Made by a program: the position numbers and the translations under genes. The notes beneath the pieces are model-generated. The model made no database searches and had not been told where the DNA came from. It worked only from the letters and a program-made list of their open reading frames with translations. DNA of 64,000 bases from an uncultured Dyadobacter sp. (GTDB lineage Bacteria; Bacteroidota; Bacteroidia; Cytophagales; Spirosomataceae): positions 248,001 to 312,000 of the forward strand of contig NZ_CAMLSE010000006.1 of assembly GCF_946482605.1 (NCBI RefSeq). Direction: 5' to 3'. The first letter of the stretch is position 1. Each line of letters opens with the position of its first letter. Of the stretch, positions 54,101 to 62,732 are shown in pieces.

Positions 54101-54817
54101 GTGAATGTGAATGGGGGGCCACGCGATGGGATGATCAGGACGCCGCAGGATCTGGAATGGTTGCGGCGCATGGTCGATGCCGGCTACCGGTTTCAGCCAG
54201 CCGATGGAGTCGATCCGACCAAGATATGGTATGGTGATCTGATCTATGCCGATGCCAATGGCGACGGTATTTATGGCAACGTATATGATCAGCAGTTCAC
54301 CGGCAAGCGGGCTACGCCTGCCATCAACTACGGATTGACACTCAACATGTCGTACCGTGGTTTCGACGTTTCGATGATTTGGTCGGGTGCGGCCGGTGTG
54401 CATTATTACTGGAATACGCTGTACCTTAATCAATCGATTGTTGCACAGGGAAAGTCCGTGCCGACTTTGGTAGCCGACAATCACTATTACTACAATGAAT
54501 CGAATCCCGGCGACCCGGCTAATAATTTGAGCGCGCATTATCCCCGGTTAAAAGCGATAACTGATGCGCAGAATGGCCGCACCAGCAACTATTACCTGTA
54601 CAACGCTTCATTCGCGAAACTTCGCAACCTTCAGCTGGGCTATACCCTCCCGGGCCGGTTGACGAACAAACTAGCGATGAGCAGGCTACGACTATACTTA
54701 GCCGGTGAGAATCTGCTGACGCTCACCAGGTTTCCGGGACTCGATCCTGAGCTCGGGCCCAATCCGAATTATCCAACCATGCGCCAGTTTTCGCTGGGAT
54801 TGAATGTTACATTTTAA
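51176..54817 (+). CDS. SusC/RagA family TonB-linked outer-membrane transporter with STN domain (second locus)
   Basis: A 1213-residue transporter. It has a long leader with a hydrophobic core (SGLFYLIIAISCTQLLVARP) and an STN domain at about residues 50-120 (LQMKNEGVRDLFGKIEKQTS, RVADVLDRMLGSLQLTYMST). Next come a CarboxypepD_reg-like domain (VQGTVADEHGAILPGVNVII), the plug (VVGYGTQKKVNVIGSVATIS, NDVESISVLKDAATAAIYGS) and a beta-barrel ending in FSLGLNVTF. Later ATGs at 51212 or 51245 are possible starts. STN plus upstream sigma/FecR shows transmembrane signalling control. Substrate unknown. Confidence 0.95.
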   Translation: MYKNFITWGRCMLSAHQPSIQFIMRSGLFYLIIAISCTQLLVARPSDAQSLADIQVSLQMKNEGVRDLFGKIEKQTSLRFAFIENQVDADARFVLRKGTYRVADVLDRMLGSLQLTYMSTGNVVYIIRIPQNAPGSKATSSADDRQQPVEHPEVKSMQVQGTVADEHGAILPGVNVIIKGTQQGTTTDGNGKFSLDVPDENAVLVFSFVGYVSREIVVGSKTLIDVALKVDEKSLEEVVVVGYGTQKKVNVIGSVATISAQAVENRSASTLSSSLAGLAAGVNVQATTGRPGADGSSIRIRGTGTLNSTSPLVVIDGVVGSMDAVNPNDVESISVLKDAATAAIYGSLASNGVILITTKKGTKGKTTVNYTVMTSLLRPNNMPEFVTDYARHMRLVNEGFNNLRQAAVYSNATIDKWEAAKANPNGVTDHGFPNKVAYPNTDWGKVLFGERRLLQNHNLTLNGGSENTQYLFSVGYFNNPGTMPKTGADNVRMRINLQSKVAKFLTVGTQTFGDLQNTSVADVATAYSYLTQTVPGVYPVYNGRYGFPAAAEESATANNAIAWLYGQGGSNQVSRINTTVFARLDLFKGLEFESKIHYNQGYTENNTHPVPYEKWNFATNTLSTAAQPAAQMTTRYSLYKNRNLILDNVLRYSGEFAGHDIGGLIGYNQQYFNQYNFDASKQGLAHPDLTTLNSGTAMTGINGDETDYGLKSVFGRVNYAFKKRYLAEAVFRYDGSSRFGASSRWGFFPAFSAGWRISEESFMQPVNEVFDDIRIRASWGRTGNNAAGNYDHLPAYGTVNYSFNNAAVKGLAQTKTGNRNLRWETTTTTNIGLSGLALKRRLSFEIDAYRGFTDGILFAPNVPLTVGTASPATMNIAEVTKRGIELSIGYQDRIRDFQYSVSANFAYNTNRVNTYKGPLREGFVTDAAGGSLYQSNIGTVSTGSTERILEGHMINELYLYPVYEGSGSYSLSDGSVNVNGGPRDGMIRTPQDLEWLRRMVDAGYRFQPADGVDPTKIWYGDLIYADANGDGIYGNVYDQQFTGKRATPAINYGLTLNMSYRGFDVSMIWSGAAGVHYYWNTLYLNQSIVAQGKSVPTLVADNHYYYNESNPGDPANNLSAHYPRLKAITDAQNGRTSNYYLYNASFAKLRNLQLGYTLPGRLTNKLAMSRLRLYLAGENLLTLTRFPGLDPELGPNPNYPTMRQFSLGLNVTF

Positions 54818-54829
54818 AGACGAAAGATC

Positions 54830-56587
54830 ATGAAGAAGATCCTGGCCATAGTCGCGGCGCTAAGCGCTTTTGCTTGTCAAGACAATTTATTAGATACAGC
54901 TCCTTACTCGTCGGTTTCGGATGCAACGATGTGGACGACCGACAATCTGACCGATCTGGGGGTCGCCGGCGTGTACAACACACTACGCCTTGAAATGGGC
55001 CACAGCGGACTTACGACCGTGCATGAACTTTATCAAACCGACCGTTTTGGATTTACGGGGCAGGGCCGCTGGGACGAGCCGCTGCTGCGGGGGACGATCA
55101 CGGCGGGAGACGGTATGTTTGCAAAGGTTTGGCAACATATGTATGAGGGAATCCAGCGGGCCAATGACGCACTTGCCAGTATTCCCGGGAAGTCCCCATC
55201 AAGCGAGGTAAAAAAGGCACGTTACCTGGCCGAATGCAAATTTCTGCGAGCGTATTTTTATTTCCGGCTCAATCAGCTCTACAAAGGCGTCCCCATTTAT
55301 CTGGAACCTTTCACGCCGGTGGAGGCGACTAAACCCAGGTCGTCCGAGGCTGAGGTTTGGAATCAGGTGATTGCTGATCTGGGCGACTGCATTAACGAAC
55401 CGAATTTCCCGGACCGTTATGCTGCCGGAAATGCCGATTATGGTCATGCCACCAAAAGTGCCGCCTATGCATTGCGCGGGAAAGTGTACATGTATCTGAA
55501 ACAATGGGAGAAGGCAGCGGCCGATTTCGGAAAAGTGAAGGGCGCAGGGCATACTTTGTTTGCAGATTACAAGGCGTTGTTTACAGAAGCCAATGAGCAG
55601 TGCCCGGAAATGATCTTCTCGCTGCAGCACCGGGGAGAGCAGGGTTATGGAAACAACTTTCAACTGTTTGTAGGCTGGCCTTCGGCATTTCGCCGTGGCT
55701 GGAATTACTATATGCCATCGCCCAATCTGGTGGACCTTCACGAGAATATGGATGGTTCCAAATTTAAGTGGGACAATGTAATACCGGGCTACACCGCTCT
55801 GACGGAAGCGGAACGGGAGGTGTTTTTCTTGAGAAACAACCTGACGACCGAAGAATACGCCGCTGCGAATGCGCGGGGAGCTAAGATGAGCCTTTACCTG
55901 CCGCAGGGCAACGAAGAGCGGATCAGAAAGGCCTATGTAAACCGGGACCCGCGTTTGCAGGCCAATGTACTCACCCCATACGCGACATTCCGGGGAGCGT
56001 TCAACTTCACCGATGTCGAAAGTGAACAAACGATGAGGTGGCCATTCCGGGGCCAGGCAGCCAAAGGGGGCGATATTCAAAGTGACACTCAGATTAATTT
56101 TTACTATTTCTACCGGAAGTTCGTCATCGAAGGGGTTTCGGGGCTGCTGGATCGCAACTACGGGCCTACCGATTTCCCGATCCTGCGTTATGCCGATGTG
56201 CTGCTGATGTGGGCTGAGGCCTTAAACGAATCGGGCGCAATGGCCGAGTCGGTAGAGAAAGTAAATGAAGTCCGCAAAAGAGCCGGGGTTGCTTTGCTGA
56301 ATTCGAACGGGGCGACCGCCGTGAACGGGCAACAGGACCTGCGTGAGCGAATCCGCAATGAGCGGAGGGTCGAATTCCCAGGCGAAGGCATCAACTATTT
56401 TGATGAGCTGCGCTGGAAAACCTGGGGTGATAAAGTCTTCTATCCCGGTAACGGCAGAAAGCAAGCCTGGGGCGGTAATGTAAGTGACTACTCCTACAAA
56501 GGCGATTTTCTGAATACCTGGCCCATACCCACCGGAGAGATCCAGATGAATCCGAAACTGGTCCAGAACCCGGGATGGATCGATTGA
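54830..56587 (+). CDS. SusD/RagB family outer-membrane lipoprotein (second locus)
   Basis: A 585-residue SusD-like protein 12 bases after the SusC gene. The lipoprotein signal is ILAIVAALSAFACQDNLLDT. TPR-like helices include ARYLAECKFLRAYFYFRLNQ and the C-terminal RagB domain shows ADVLLMWAEALNESGAMAES, RIRNERRVEFPGEGINYFDE and PIPTGEIQMNPKLVQNPGW. No degradative enzyme follows it in this transcript, so the sugar or peptide captured cannot be guessed. A strong terminator follows 5 bases after the stop. Confidence 0.94.
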   Translation: MKKILAIVAALSAFACQDNLLDTAPYSSVSDATMWTTDNLTDLGVAGVYNTLRLEMGHSGLTTVHELYQTDRFGFTGQGRWDEPLLRGTITAGDGMFAKVWQHMYEGIQRANDALASIPGKSPSSEVKKARYLAECKFLRAYFYFRLNQLYKGVPIYLEPFTPVEATKPRSSEAEVWNQVIADLGDCINEPNFPDRYAAGNADYGHATKSAAYALRGKVYMYLKQWEKAAADFGKVKGAGHTLFADYKALFTEANEQCPEMIFSLQHRGEQGYGNNFQLFVGWPSAFRRGWNYYMPSPNLVDLHENMDGSKFKWDNVIPGYTALTEAEREVFFLRNNLTTEEYAAANARGAKMSLYLPQGNEERIRKAYVNRDPRLQANVLTPYATFRGAFNFTDVESEQTMRWPFRGQAAKGGDIQSDTQINFYYFYRKFVIEGVSGLLDRNYGPTDFPILRYADVLLMWAEALNESGAMAESVEKVNEVRKRAGVALLNSNGATAVNGQQDLRERIRNERRVEFPGEGINYFDELRWKTWGDKVFYPGNGRKQAWGGNVSDYSYKGDFLNTWPIPTGEIQMNPKLVQNPGWID

Positions 56588-56591
56588 CCTG

Positions 56592-56635
56592 AAAAAGATC
56601 CCCGCACGCAGGTACGCGAGGCGGGGATCTTTTTT
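56592..56635. terminator. Strong bidirectional terminator
   Basis: AAAAAGATCCCCGC (56592-56605) pairs with GCGGGGATCTTTTT (56621-56634), with A- and T-runs on either side and a 15-base loop. It separates the SusCD transcript from the convergent cupin gene. Confidence 0.9.
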
Positions 56636-56661
56636 GCACAGGCAAGTCTGATTTGAACAAG

Positions 56662-57348
56662 TCACTCCGCTTCAATATCCATGCGGCGCAGCAGACCATC
56701 CTGCAAAGTGTAAATGTGCTTTACGATTCCGTCAAAAATCGTATTCCCTTCCAGGTCCTTCACTTTTTGGGCGACCCTGATCTCCACAGTGCCGTCAGCC
56801 CGTTCTGTAAATCCGGCAGGTTCCACAATGGGATTGATTTCTGTCCATTGTCTTGTCCAATAGTCCCTGATTTCCGTGTGTCCGGCCACATAACCTCCCT
56901 CGAACGCCTTCGGCCATTGTATATCCGGATGCATTGTAGAGAGCGCCGTGTCGATGTCCCTTGCATTGAAGGCGGTATAGGCTTTCCGGATCAATGCTTC
57001 ATATCCGGATGTGATAGTGACCGTTTCGATGTGCGAATGCTCTACGGTGATATTGACCGAACGTTCGCCCTTCGGCCGGGTGCGGTGGATGGTATTTTTA
57101 GGAATTGTGAAGAGTTGCCCGGGTAGCAGCTCGACCGTTTTATTTTCAAGGTCGATGATCAGAATCCCCTCGATGGTCATGAAAGTCTCGTCGGAATTGG
57201 GATGATAATGCCAAAAATAACTTTCGGTCATCACACTGAGTCTGACCACATGGTCATTCGGCTCGGCTACGGTAAAATTCGCATATTGCCCGGCAACCGA
57301 CCGGGCTATTTCGCCCAGATCAACCGGGATAAGGGAAGCTGCTTTCAT
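56662..57348 (-). CDS. Cupin - SnoaL-like (NTF2 fold) fusion protein
   Basis: A 228-residue cytoplasmic protein of two small domains. Residues about 30-110 are a cupin: YFWHYHPNSDETFMTIEGIL has the metal-binding HxH...E set, and PGQLFTIPKNTIHRTRPKGE the final histidine. Residues about 115-228 are a SnoaL/NTF2-like domain (YEALIRKAYTAFNARDIDTA, LSTMHPDIQWPKAFEGGYVA, GHTEIRDYWTRQW). Each domain occurs alone in many proteins; the fusion suggests a small-molecule-processing enzyme or binder. It is divergent from the Crp/Fnr regulator gene with a 141-base shared promoter region holding an inverted repeat. Confidence 0.88.
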   Translation of the reverse strand: MKAASLIPVDLGEIARSVAGQYANFTVAEPNDHVVRLSVMTESYFWHYHPNSDETFMTIEGILIIDLENKTVELLPGQLFTIPKNTIHRTRPKGERSVNITVEHSHIETVTITSGYEALIRKAYTAFNARDIDTALSTMHPDIQWPKAFEGGYVAGHTEIRDYWTRQWTEINPIVEPAGFTERADGTVEIRVAQKVKDLEGNTIFDGIVKHIYTLQDGLLRRMDIEAE

Positions 57349-57375
57349 AGGTTATGTAGTACAACAAAGGCTCAG

Positions 57376-57436
57376 TTGACGAAAATTTAAGTTTCCGTGG
57401 ACGAAGTTACATTCACTTATGCTACCTTTTCGTCAA
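57376..57436. promoter_or_regulatory. Inverted repeat in divergent promoter region
   Basis: TTGACGAAAA (57376-57385) and TTTTCGTCAA (57427-57436) are perfect 10-base complements, 41 bases apart, in the region between the cupin-SnoaL and Crp/Fnr genes. A half-like GGACGAAG lies between them. This is a good candidate for regulator binding controlling both genes. Confidence 0.6.
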
Positions 57437-57489
57437 AAAGAGTGATTTCGCGGGCCAGCACGCGGATTGCGTGTAAACGAAACAAGCGC

Positions 57490-58056
57490 ATGAGTTTAGC
57501 ATTAAGGCGACATATCGAAAAAGTTACACCGATGGCCGATGCCGAATTTGACTACATACTTTCTCACTTTAAGGTCAAAAAACTCAAAAAACACCAGTTT
57601 CTGATTCAGGAGGACGATAGGGTGATTTATGATTATTGGGTGGTCAAAGGGTTGCTGAAAGCCTATTATACCGATCAGGATGGGAAAATGCACATTCTCC
57701 AGTTCGCGATGGAAGACTGGTGGGTATCTGATTATCAGGCTATTATCCATAGTGCTCCGGCGAATATTACCATAGATTGCATTGAAGACAGCGAATTATT
57801 GGCTATATCATTGGAGGACAAAGAAAAGCTATGTTCCGAACTGCATACTGTTGCTAATTTCTTTCGGAAAAAATCCAATGCGGGTTATGTGGCACTTCAG
57901 CAGCGTATTTTACTTCTGCTCAACAAGAACCCCCAGGAAAGATATAACAGGCTGAATGAATTGAGTCCCCGTTTGCTGCAACGCATACCTAAGACGCTTC
58001 TGGCTTCATACTTAGGTGTTTCAAGAGAAACATTGAGTCGTATAAGCCATCCGTAG
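57490..58056 (+). CDS. Crp/Fnr-family transcriptional regulator
   Basis: A 188-residue protein with a cyclic-nucleotide-binding-like domain (residues 20-115: KKLKKHQFLIQEDDRVIYDY, VVKGLLKAYYTDQDGKMHIL) and a short C-terminal HTH (LNELSPRLLQRIPKTLLASY, LGVSRETLSRI). It belongs to the Bacteroidota group that lacks cysteines for iron-sulfur binding. The ATG at 57490 is chosen because the domain starts there; a frame to 57397 is open. It probably controls its divergent neighbour, the cupin-SnoaL gene, and perhaps the DJ-1/PfpI gene 149 bases downstream. Confidence 0.88.
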   Translation: MSLALRRHIEKVTPMADAEFDYILSHFKVKKLKKHQFLIQEDDRVIYDYWVVKGLLKAYYTDQDGKMHILQFAMEDWWVSDYQAIIHSAPANITIDCIEDSELLAISLEDKEKLCSELHTVANFFRKKSNAGYVALQQRILLLLNKNPQERYNRLNELSPRLLQRIPKTLLASYLGVSRETLSRISHP

Positions 58057-58205
58057 TGTGATTGTAATCACACCAATTTTGTGATTTGCTCCCTTTTTGC
58101 CGGTTCTGTTTTGCCGCAACTTTGTAAGGTCAAACGACACTGCTGAAATGCCTTTGGCCATCTCAAAGCCGAAAGCCAGGAAGTGTCCCAATTTAACTTT
58201 ATCAA

Positions 58206-58976
58206 ATGAAGATGATCAGAACCGGAATAATGGCTTTTACCTGCTGCGCCATTTTTTTGTCAGTAACTGTTGCAGCAGGTCAATCCAAAAAGGAAAATAC
58301 GATGAAAAAAAAGATTTTGTTTGTGGTAACCAGCCATGATAAAAAAGGGAGTACCGGTTTGCCGACCGGTTATTATTTAAGCGAGGTAAGCCACCCCTGG
58401 AAGGTGCTGAGCGACGCGGGTTATGAGATAGATTTTGTGAGTCCCAAGGGAGGAGAACCACCCGTGGATGGATTTGATTTGACGGATCCGGACAATAAGG
58501 CCTTTTGGGAAAATGAATACTACCATCAGAAAATAGCCAATAGCTACAAACCTTCCCAGGTGAGCCCAGAGGAGTATGTCGCTATCTACTATGCCGGCGG
58601 ACATGGCGCTGTCTGGGACCTGCCCGACAATGCGGAGATCGCCGCAATCGCTGCCCGGATATATGAACATAACGGTATTGTCAGCGCGGTTTGCCACGGT
58701 CCTGCAGGGATTGTCAATATTAAGTTGAGTAATGGAAAATATTTGATTGAAGGCAAAAAGGTAAACGGGTTTTCAAATGAAGAAGAAGAGGCGGTAAAGT
58801 TGGATCAGGTCGTTCCTTTCCTGCTGGAAGACAAACTCAGAGCGCGTGGCGGCATTTACGAGAAGTCGGGCGTGTGGCAGCAGCACGTCACCATCGACGA
58901 GCGGCTGATTACCGGGCAGAACCCGCAATCGGCGCATGCAGTAGGTTTGGCACTATTGAACATGCTCGCAAAATAG
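58206..58976 (+). CDS. Exported DJ-1/PfpI family protein (Hsp31-like)
   Basis: A 256-residue protein with a signal peptide (GIMAFTCCAIFLSVTVAAGQ) and a DJ-1/PfpI domain. The nucleophile elbow is SAVCHGPAGIV with the conserved cysteine, the N-terminal region has KKKILFVVTSHDKKGSTGLP, and YYAGGHGAVWDLPDN matches the Hsp31/YajL-type glyoxalase branch. The C-terminus has TGQNPQSAHAVGLALL, a family signature. Such proteins act as glyoxalases, chaperones or deglycases, and the periplasmic location is unusual. An internal ATG at 58302 would give a cytoplasmic form. It is next to the Crp/Fnr gene and likely co-regulated. Confidence 0.85.
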   Translation: MKMIRTGIMAFTCCAIFLSVTVAAGQSKKENTMKKKILFVVTSHDKKGSTGLPTGYYLSEVSHPWKVLSDAGYEIDFVSPKGGEPPVDGFDLTDPDNKAFWENEYYHQKIANSYKPSQVSPEEYVAIYYAGGHGAVWDLPDNAEIAAIAARIYEHNGIVSAVCHGPAGIVNIKLSNGKYLIEGKKVNGFSNEEEEAVKLDQVVPFLLEDKLRARGGIYEKSGVWQQHVTIDERLITGQNPQSAHAVGLALLNMLAK

Positions 58977-59198
58977 CGTGGTTAAATGCAATTGGCTGGG
59001 GCCTAAAATGAAATGCAGATCGAATGGTGATTTGTGGGAAAAGTCGTTACTATCCGCAAAAATTACGGCAACAGAGAGTTATTTTTTTATTGAAAAAGTA
59101 TAATTTATTATAAATAATATTTAAAATATAAAGATAGGGTATTCTGACAGTTACTTATATTTATGTTGTTTTTGTTCAAACACTAAATGTAACTATCT
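58977..59198. other. AT-rich promoter region of second FG-GAP gene
   Basis: About 220 bases. The part from 59080 to 59190 is extremely AT-rich and contains a TATATTTA box near 59156-59163. It probably holds the promoter of the gene at 59199. No gene seen. Confidence 0.45.
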
Positions 59199-62100
59199 AT
59201 GCTGCCGACTTCTACCCGATTTTTCACAACGCTGATTAATCTTTTGTTTTCGGCCACACTCATCTCCACATTGTTTGCGCAATCCCCTTCTCCATCAACA
59301 GTACTCACCGGTCCGTCGATTGGAAGTAAATTTGGGTCCACTATCGCCACAGCCGGCGACATCAATGGAGATGGATACAGTGACGTTCTGATAGGAGCAC
59401 CCTCATACGATTCCAGAGGGGCTGTTTTTGTCTACATGGGATCACCAAACGGATTGGCGACGACTCCCGCTTTCACACTTTCAGGTCCGGCGGAGAATAG
59501 TCAGTTTGGAACAAGTGTGGGCACGGCCGGCGATGTTAATGGTGATGGATTTTCGGATGTCATCATTGGAACAGTGGTGAGCCCGGAAGCTGGTGCACCG
59601 TCCATTAGTTCTGCTTACGTATATCTGGGCAGTGTTGTTGGTTTATCTTCCGTACCCGCCAACATGCTTGCCGGCACCGAAGCTGGCTATTTTGGCACCT
59701 CATCTGTTTCGGGCGTCGGGGATGTCAACGGGGACGGGTTTTCAGATGTGATGATCGGTCGAAAGCAGGTTGTCTCTGACCCAAAGGTTATGCTCTACCT
59801 GGGAAGTAGCGATGGACTGCCTAGCCTGCCGTCTCAGACGTTGTCCCTCTCTTTAACAAACTATTCATTTGGAGGAGCAATAACTGGAATGGGTGATATG
59901 ACCGGTGACGGGATCTCAGAAGTATTAGTCAATGCGTTCCGTCATCAGGATGGCCAAGGCGCTGTCTATCTCTATGAGGGGAGCTCACTGGGTTTGAAAG
60001 ACACCCCTTTGTCGATAACTTACGGAACCGCCAACGGAGCCTTCGGTAGTAGTATAAGCAGTACTGGCGCTATGGATTTTGTTGGTGGAGCTCCTGGCGT
60101 AATTATCGGCGACCATACGGGAAAAGGCAAAGCCCATATTTATTTAGGCGGCGTGATCGGTTTAAGCGAAACTCCCGGTATCACACTCCCAGGGGTAATG
60201 CCGGAAGATAATTTTGGATTTAGTGTTTCTACCGCGGGAGATTTTGACGGGGATGGTTATCCAGATGTTTTGATAGGTGCTGCCAGCTACGATAGCGACG
60301 GTAATAGCCATGTGTATTTTCACAAGGGTGTTTTGGGAGAGTTGCATTCATGGCGATCTCAGGATCTCATATCGCCGCAAGCTAACAGTGCTTTTGGCAA
60401 AAGTCTGGCTTGTGCCGGCGATGTAAATGGTGATGGTTACAGCGATATTATTATTGGTGCTTTTGAAGCTGATTTAGAAACCGGCGCAGTCTACGTGTAT
60501 GAGGGAGGGGCGGCTGGCCTTTCCGAAGCTGACACAAGAGGTTTTAAAGTGAGTTTTTTTGATCATGAGGCTGGACGTAGCGTAGCAGGTGCCGGAGATG
60601 TGAATGGGGACGGATTTGCTGACATCATCGCTGGCCTCGGTTCCCCGAAAGGAGCTGGTGTTTACCTCGGAAGCACGGAGGGTGTTTCATATCTTGCCGA
60701 TTTTAGCTTAGTAGAACAGGAGGAAGGAAGCGGGTTTGCTAAGAAGGTCGCTGGTGCAGGTGATGTAAATGGGGATGGCTTCGGCGATGTTATCGTCGGC
60801 GCACCTGAGGCCGGCTCAGGATCAGGTGCAGCGTATCTGTATCTAGGGGGCGCGGGTGGCCTATCAACCACGCCCGTAAATACTTTGAAAGTTGCCTCTG
60901 CAAAACAGCTCGGTTTCAGCGCGGCAAGTGCGGGAGATTTGAATGGAGATGGATTTGGTGATGTCGTCGTCGGTGCACCTGACCTTGCTTCTGGAACCGG
61001 TTCCGCCTATATCTATCTTGGGAAGTCGTCGGGGTTAGATATTGCGAATCCGATTCTGCTTAGCAATTCCGACTTTCGCTATTTTGGCCATAGTGTCGCC
61101 GGCGCCGGCGATGTAAATGGTGATGGATTTAGTGACTTGATCATCGGGGCGCCCACATTCTCCGGCATTCCCGGTGCTGCGGTGCTGTATTACGGCAACG
61201 CAAGCGCTTCGTTTACCAATCCTGCGGTCATTCTAACCTCGAACGGCTTTTCCGATTTTTACGGGTTTGGCGTCGCTGGTATAGGCGACGCCAATGGGGA
61301 TGGTTTTAGTGACATCGCGGTCACTGACCCGACGTACTCGTCAAAGGATGGTCGCGTTTACATTTACTACGGCAGTTCATCAGGGATTCAACCGACCGGT
61401 TCCCAGGCTATCGAAAGTCCTGATAGCGCAGGTATGTTAGGATGGAGTGTTTCCGGTGCCGGTGATGTAAATGGGGATGGATATAGTGATTTGGTAGCAG
61501 GAGCATTGACTGCCTTCAATGCAAAAGGCGCGCTCTACGTTTTTTTTGGGTCTGAGAATGGCATTCATGTTATCCCGGACCAATTTTTTACAGGATTCTT
61601 TGAGCGCGATTTTGTAGGACGCAGTGTCGGTGCTGCCGGAGATGTTGATGGAGATGGATTCAGCGACGTGATTTCCGGTAGGACCAACCTTGGCATCAAT
61701 GGCGACGGCCACGGTGTTGTAGTTGATAATACTTCCAGTGGGCGAGCTTCCGGCAGTGTAGCGATCTGGTTTGCCAATAAGATGGGTAGTCAACATAAAT
61801 CCCTTCGGCTCTACAATACTGATCTGAAAAGTCGAATTTCGGTTGAAAATATTGGCAATAATCAATTTGGAATCGGGGTATTCCTAAGGCCGCTTATTGG
61901 GGGGGCGAAGGCCCGGTTAGTATGGGAAACTCAACCAAATGGGCATGGTTTCCAGCATAGTAGTCCAATCGGCAATTCCAACTATTTTTCTGGAAGCCAG
62001 TCATTCTGGACCACTTGTGAGGGTGTAACGGAGTTTAAGACATTAATTGACAAATCTTCGGGAAAAAATACAAAATTCAGGGTTCGTATGCAGTATAAAC

Positions 62101-62732
62101 CCAGCAATTTGCCCTTTGGGCAGACCTTTGGCCCGTGGATTTACCCACAAGATTATCTCAATGGCAATCTGGGACAGACCGGCGCTCCGCTGCCTGTTAG
62201 TTTGATGTCATTCTCGGCAAGAAAGGAAGGCGGAGCAGCGCTGCTCAGGTGGGAAACCTCCTCCGAGGTAAATAGCGACCGATTTGAGATCGAGCACAGT
62301 ACCAGCGGCAGGACGTGGCATGTTATAGGGACGAGTTCGGCAAAAGGCGATGCACAGACGGAAAGGTCATATACGTTTGTTCATCCCAATCCCGTTCCCG
62401 GACTAAATTTCTACAGATTGAAAATGGTAGACAAAGACGAGACTTTTACTTACAGCCAAATACGAACCTTATCAATACTTCCAAGATCGCGCTTTACAAT
62501 TCACCCTAACCCTGTTAGTAACCGATTGGAAATTACGCTCGGGGACGAAAGGGAATGGACTGTGGTGAAAACTATCACCATAATCAATGCCAAAGGTCAA
62601 CTGGTTTATTCCCCTGGCAAGCCAATCGACAGAGCTGTTAACATCGAAAGCCTCCCCGCCGGGGATTACATAATTTCAATCGAGTTTGAGTCAAATATCA
62701 GCTATCACACGAGGTTTTTTGTCACGAAGTAA
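59199..62732 (+). CDS. Second giant FG-GAP-repeat surface protein with T9SS sorting domain
   Basis: A 1177-residue secreted protein. The signal peptide is FTTLINLLFSATLISTLFAQ. It is followed at once by 13 FG-GAP repeats plus one degenerate repeat (near residues 285-300), each with a calcium loop such as GDVNGDGFSDVIIG. At about residues 869-982 lies the module shared with the protein at 38660. A fibronectin-like stretch (LPVSLMSFSARKEGGAALLR to YSQIRTLSI) and a T9SS type A tail (FTIHPNPVSNRLEITLGDER) follow. It is a paralogue of the other giant, without its ~300-residue N-terminal region. Probable surface adhesin or binding protein. Confidence 0.9.
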   Translation: MLPTSTRFFTTLINLLFSATLISTLFAQSPSPSTVLTGPSIGSKFGSTIATAGDINGDGYSDVLIGAPSYDSRGAVFVYMGSPNGLATTPAFTLSGPAENSQFGTSVGTAGDVNGDGFSDVIIGTVVSPEAGAPSISSAYVYLGSVVGLSSVPANMLAGTEAGYFGTSSVSGVGDVNGDGFSDVMIGRKQVVSDPKVMLYLGSSDGLPSLPSQTLSLSLTNYSFGGAITGMGDMTGDGISEVLVNAFRHQDGQGAVYLYEGSSLGLKDTPLSITYGTANGAFGSSISSTGAMDFVGGAPGVIIGDHTGKGKAHIYLGGVIGLSETPGITLPGVMPEDNFGFSVSTAGDFDGDGYPDVLIGAASYDSDGNSHVYFHKGVLGELHSWRSQDLISPQANSAFGKSLACAGDVNGDGYSDIIIGAFEADLETGAVYVYEGGAAGLSEADTRGFKVSFFDHEAGRSVAGAGDVNGDGFADIIAGLGSPKGAGVYLGSTEGVSYLADFSLVEQEEGSGFAKKVAGAGDVNGDGFGDVIVGAPEAGSGSGAAYLYLGGAGGLSTTPVNTLKVASAKQLGFSAASAGDLNGDGFGDVVVGAPDLASGTGSAYIYLGKSSGLDIANPILLSNSDFRYFGHSVAGAGDVNGDGFSDLIIGAPTFSGIPGAAVLYYGNASASFTNPAVILTSNGFSDFYGFGVAGIGDANGDGFSDIAVTDPTYSSKDGRVYIYYGSSSGIQPTGSQAIESPDSAGMLGWSVSGAGDVNGDGYSDLVAGALTAFNAKGALYVFFGSENGIHVIPDQFFTGFFERDFVGRSVGAAGDVDGDGFSDVISGRTNLGINGDGHGVVVDNTSSGRASGSVAIWFANKMGSQHKSLRLYNTDLKSRISVENIGNNQFGIGVFLRPLIGGAKARLVWETQPNGHGFQHSSPIGNSNYFSGSQSFWTTCEGVTEFKTLIDKSSGKNTKFRVRMQYKPSNLPFGQTFGPWIYPQDYLNGNLGQTGAPLPVSLMSFSARKEGGAALLRWETSSEVNSDRFEIEHSTSGRTWHVIGTSSAKGDAQTERSYTFVHPNPVPGLNFYRLKMVDKDETFTYSQIRTLSILPRSRFTIHPNPVSNRLEITLGDEREWTVVKTITIINAKGQLVYSPGKPIDRAVNIESLPAGDYIISIEFESNISYHTRFFVTK

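Noticed and set aside
55199..56080. A 293-residue minus-strand frame opposite the SusD gene
   Set aside because: Antisense shadow of a well-supported SusD gene with no domain features.
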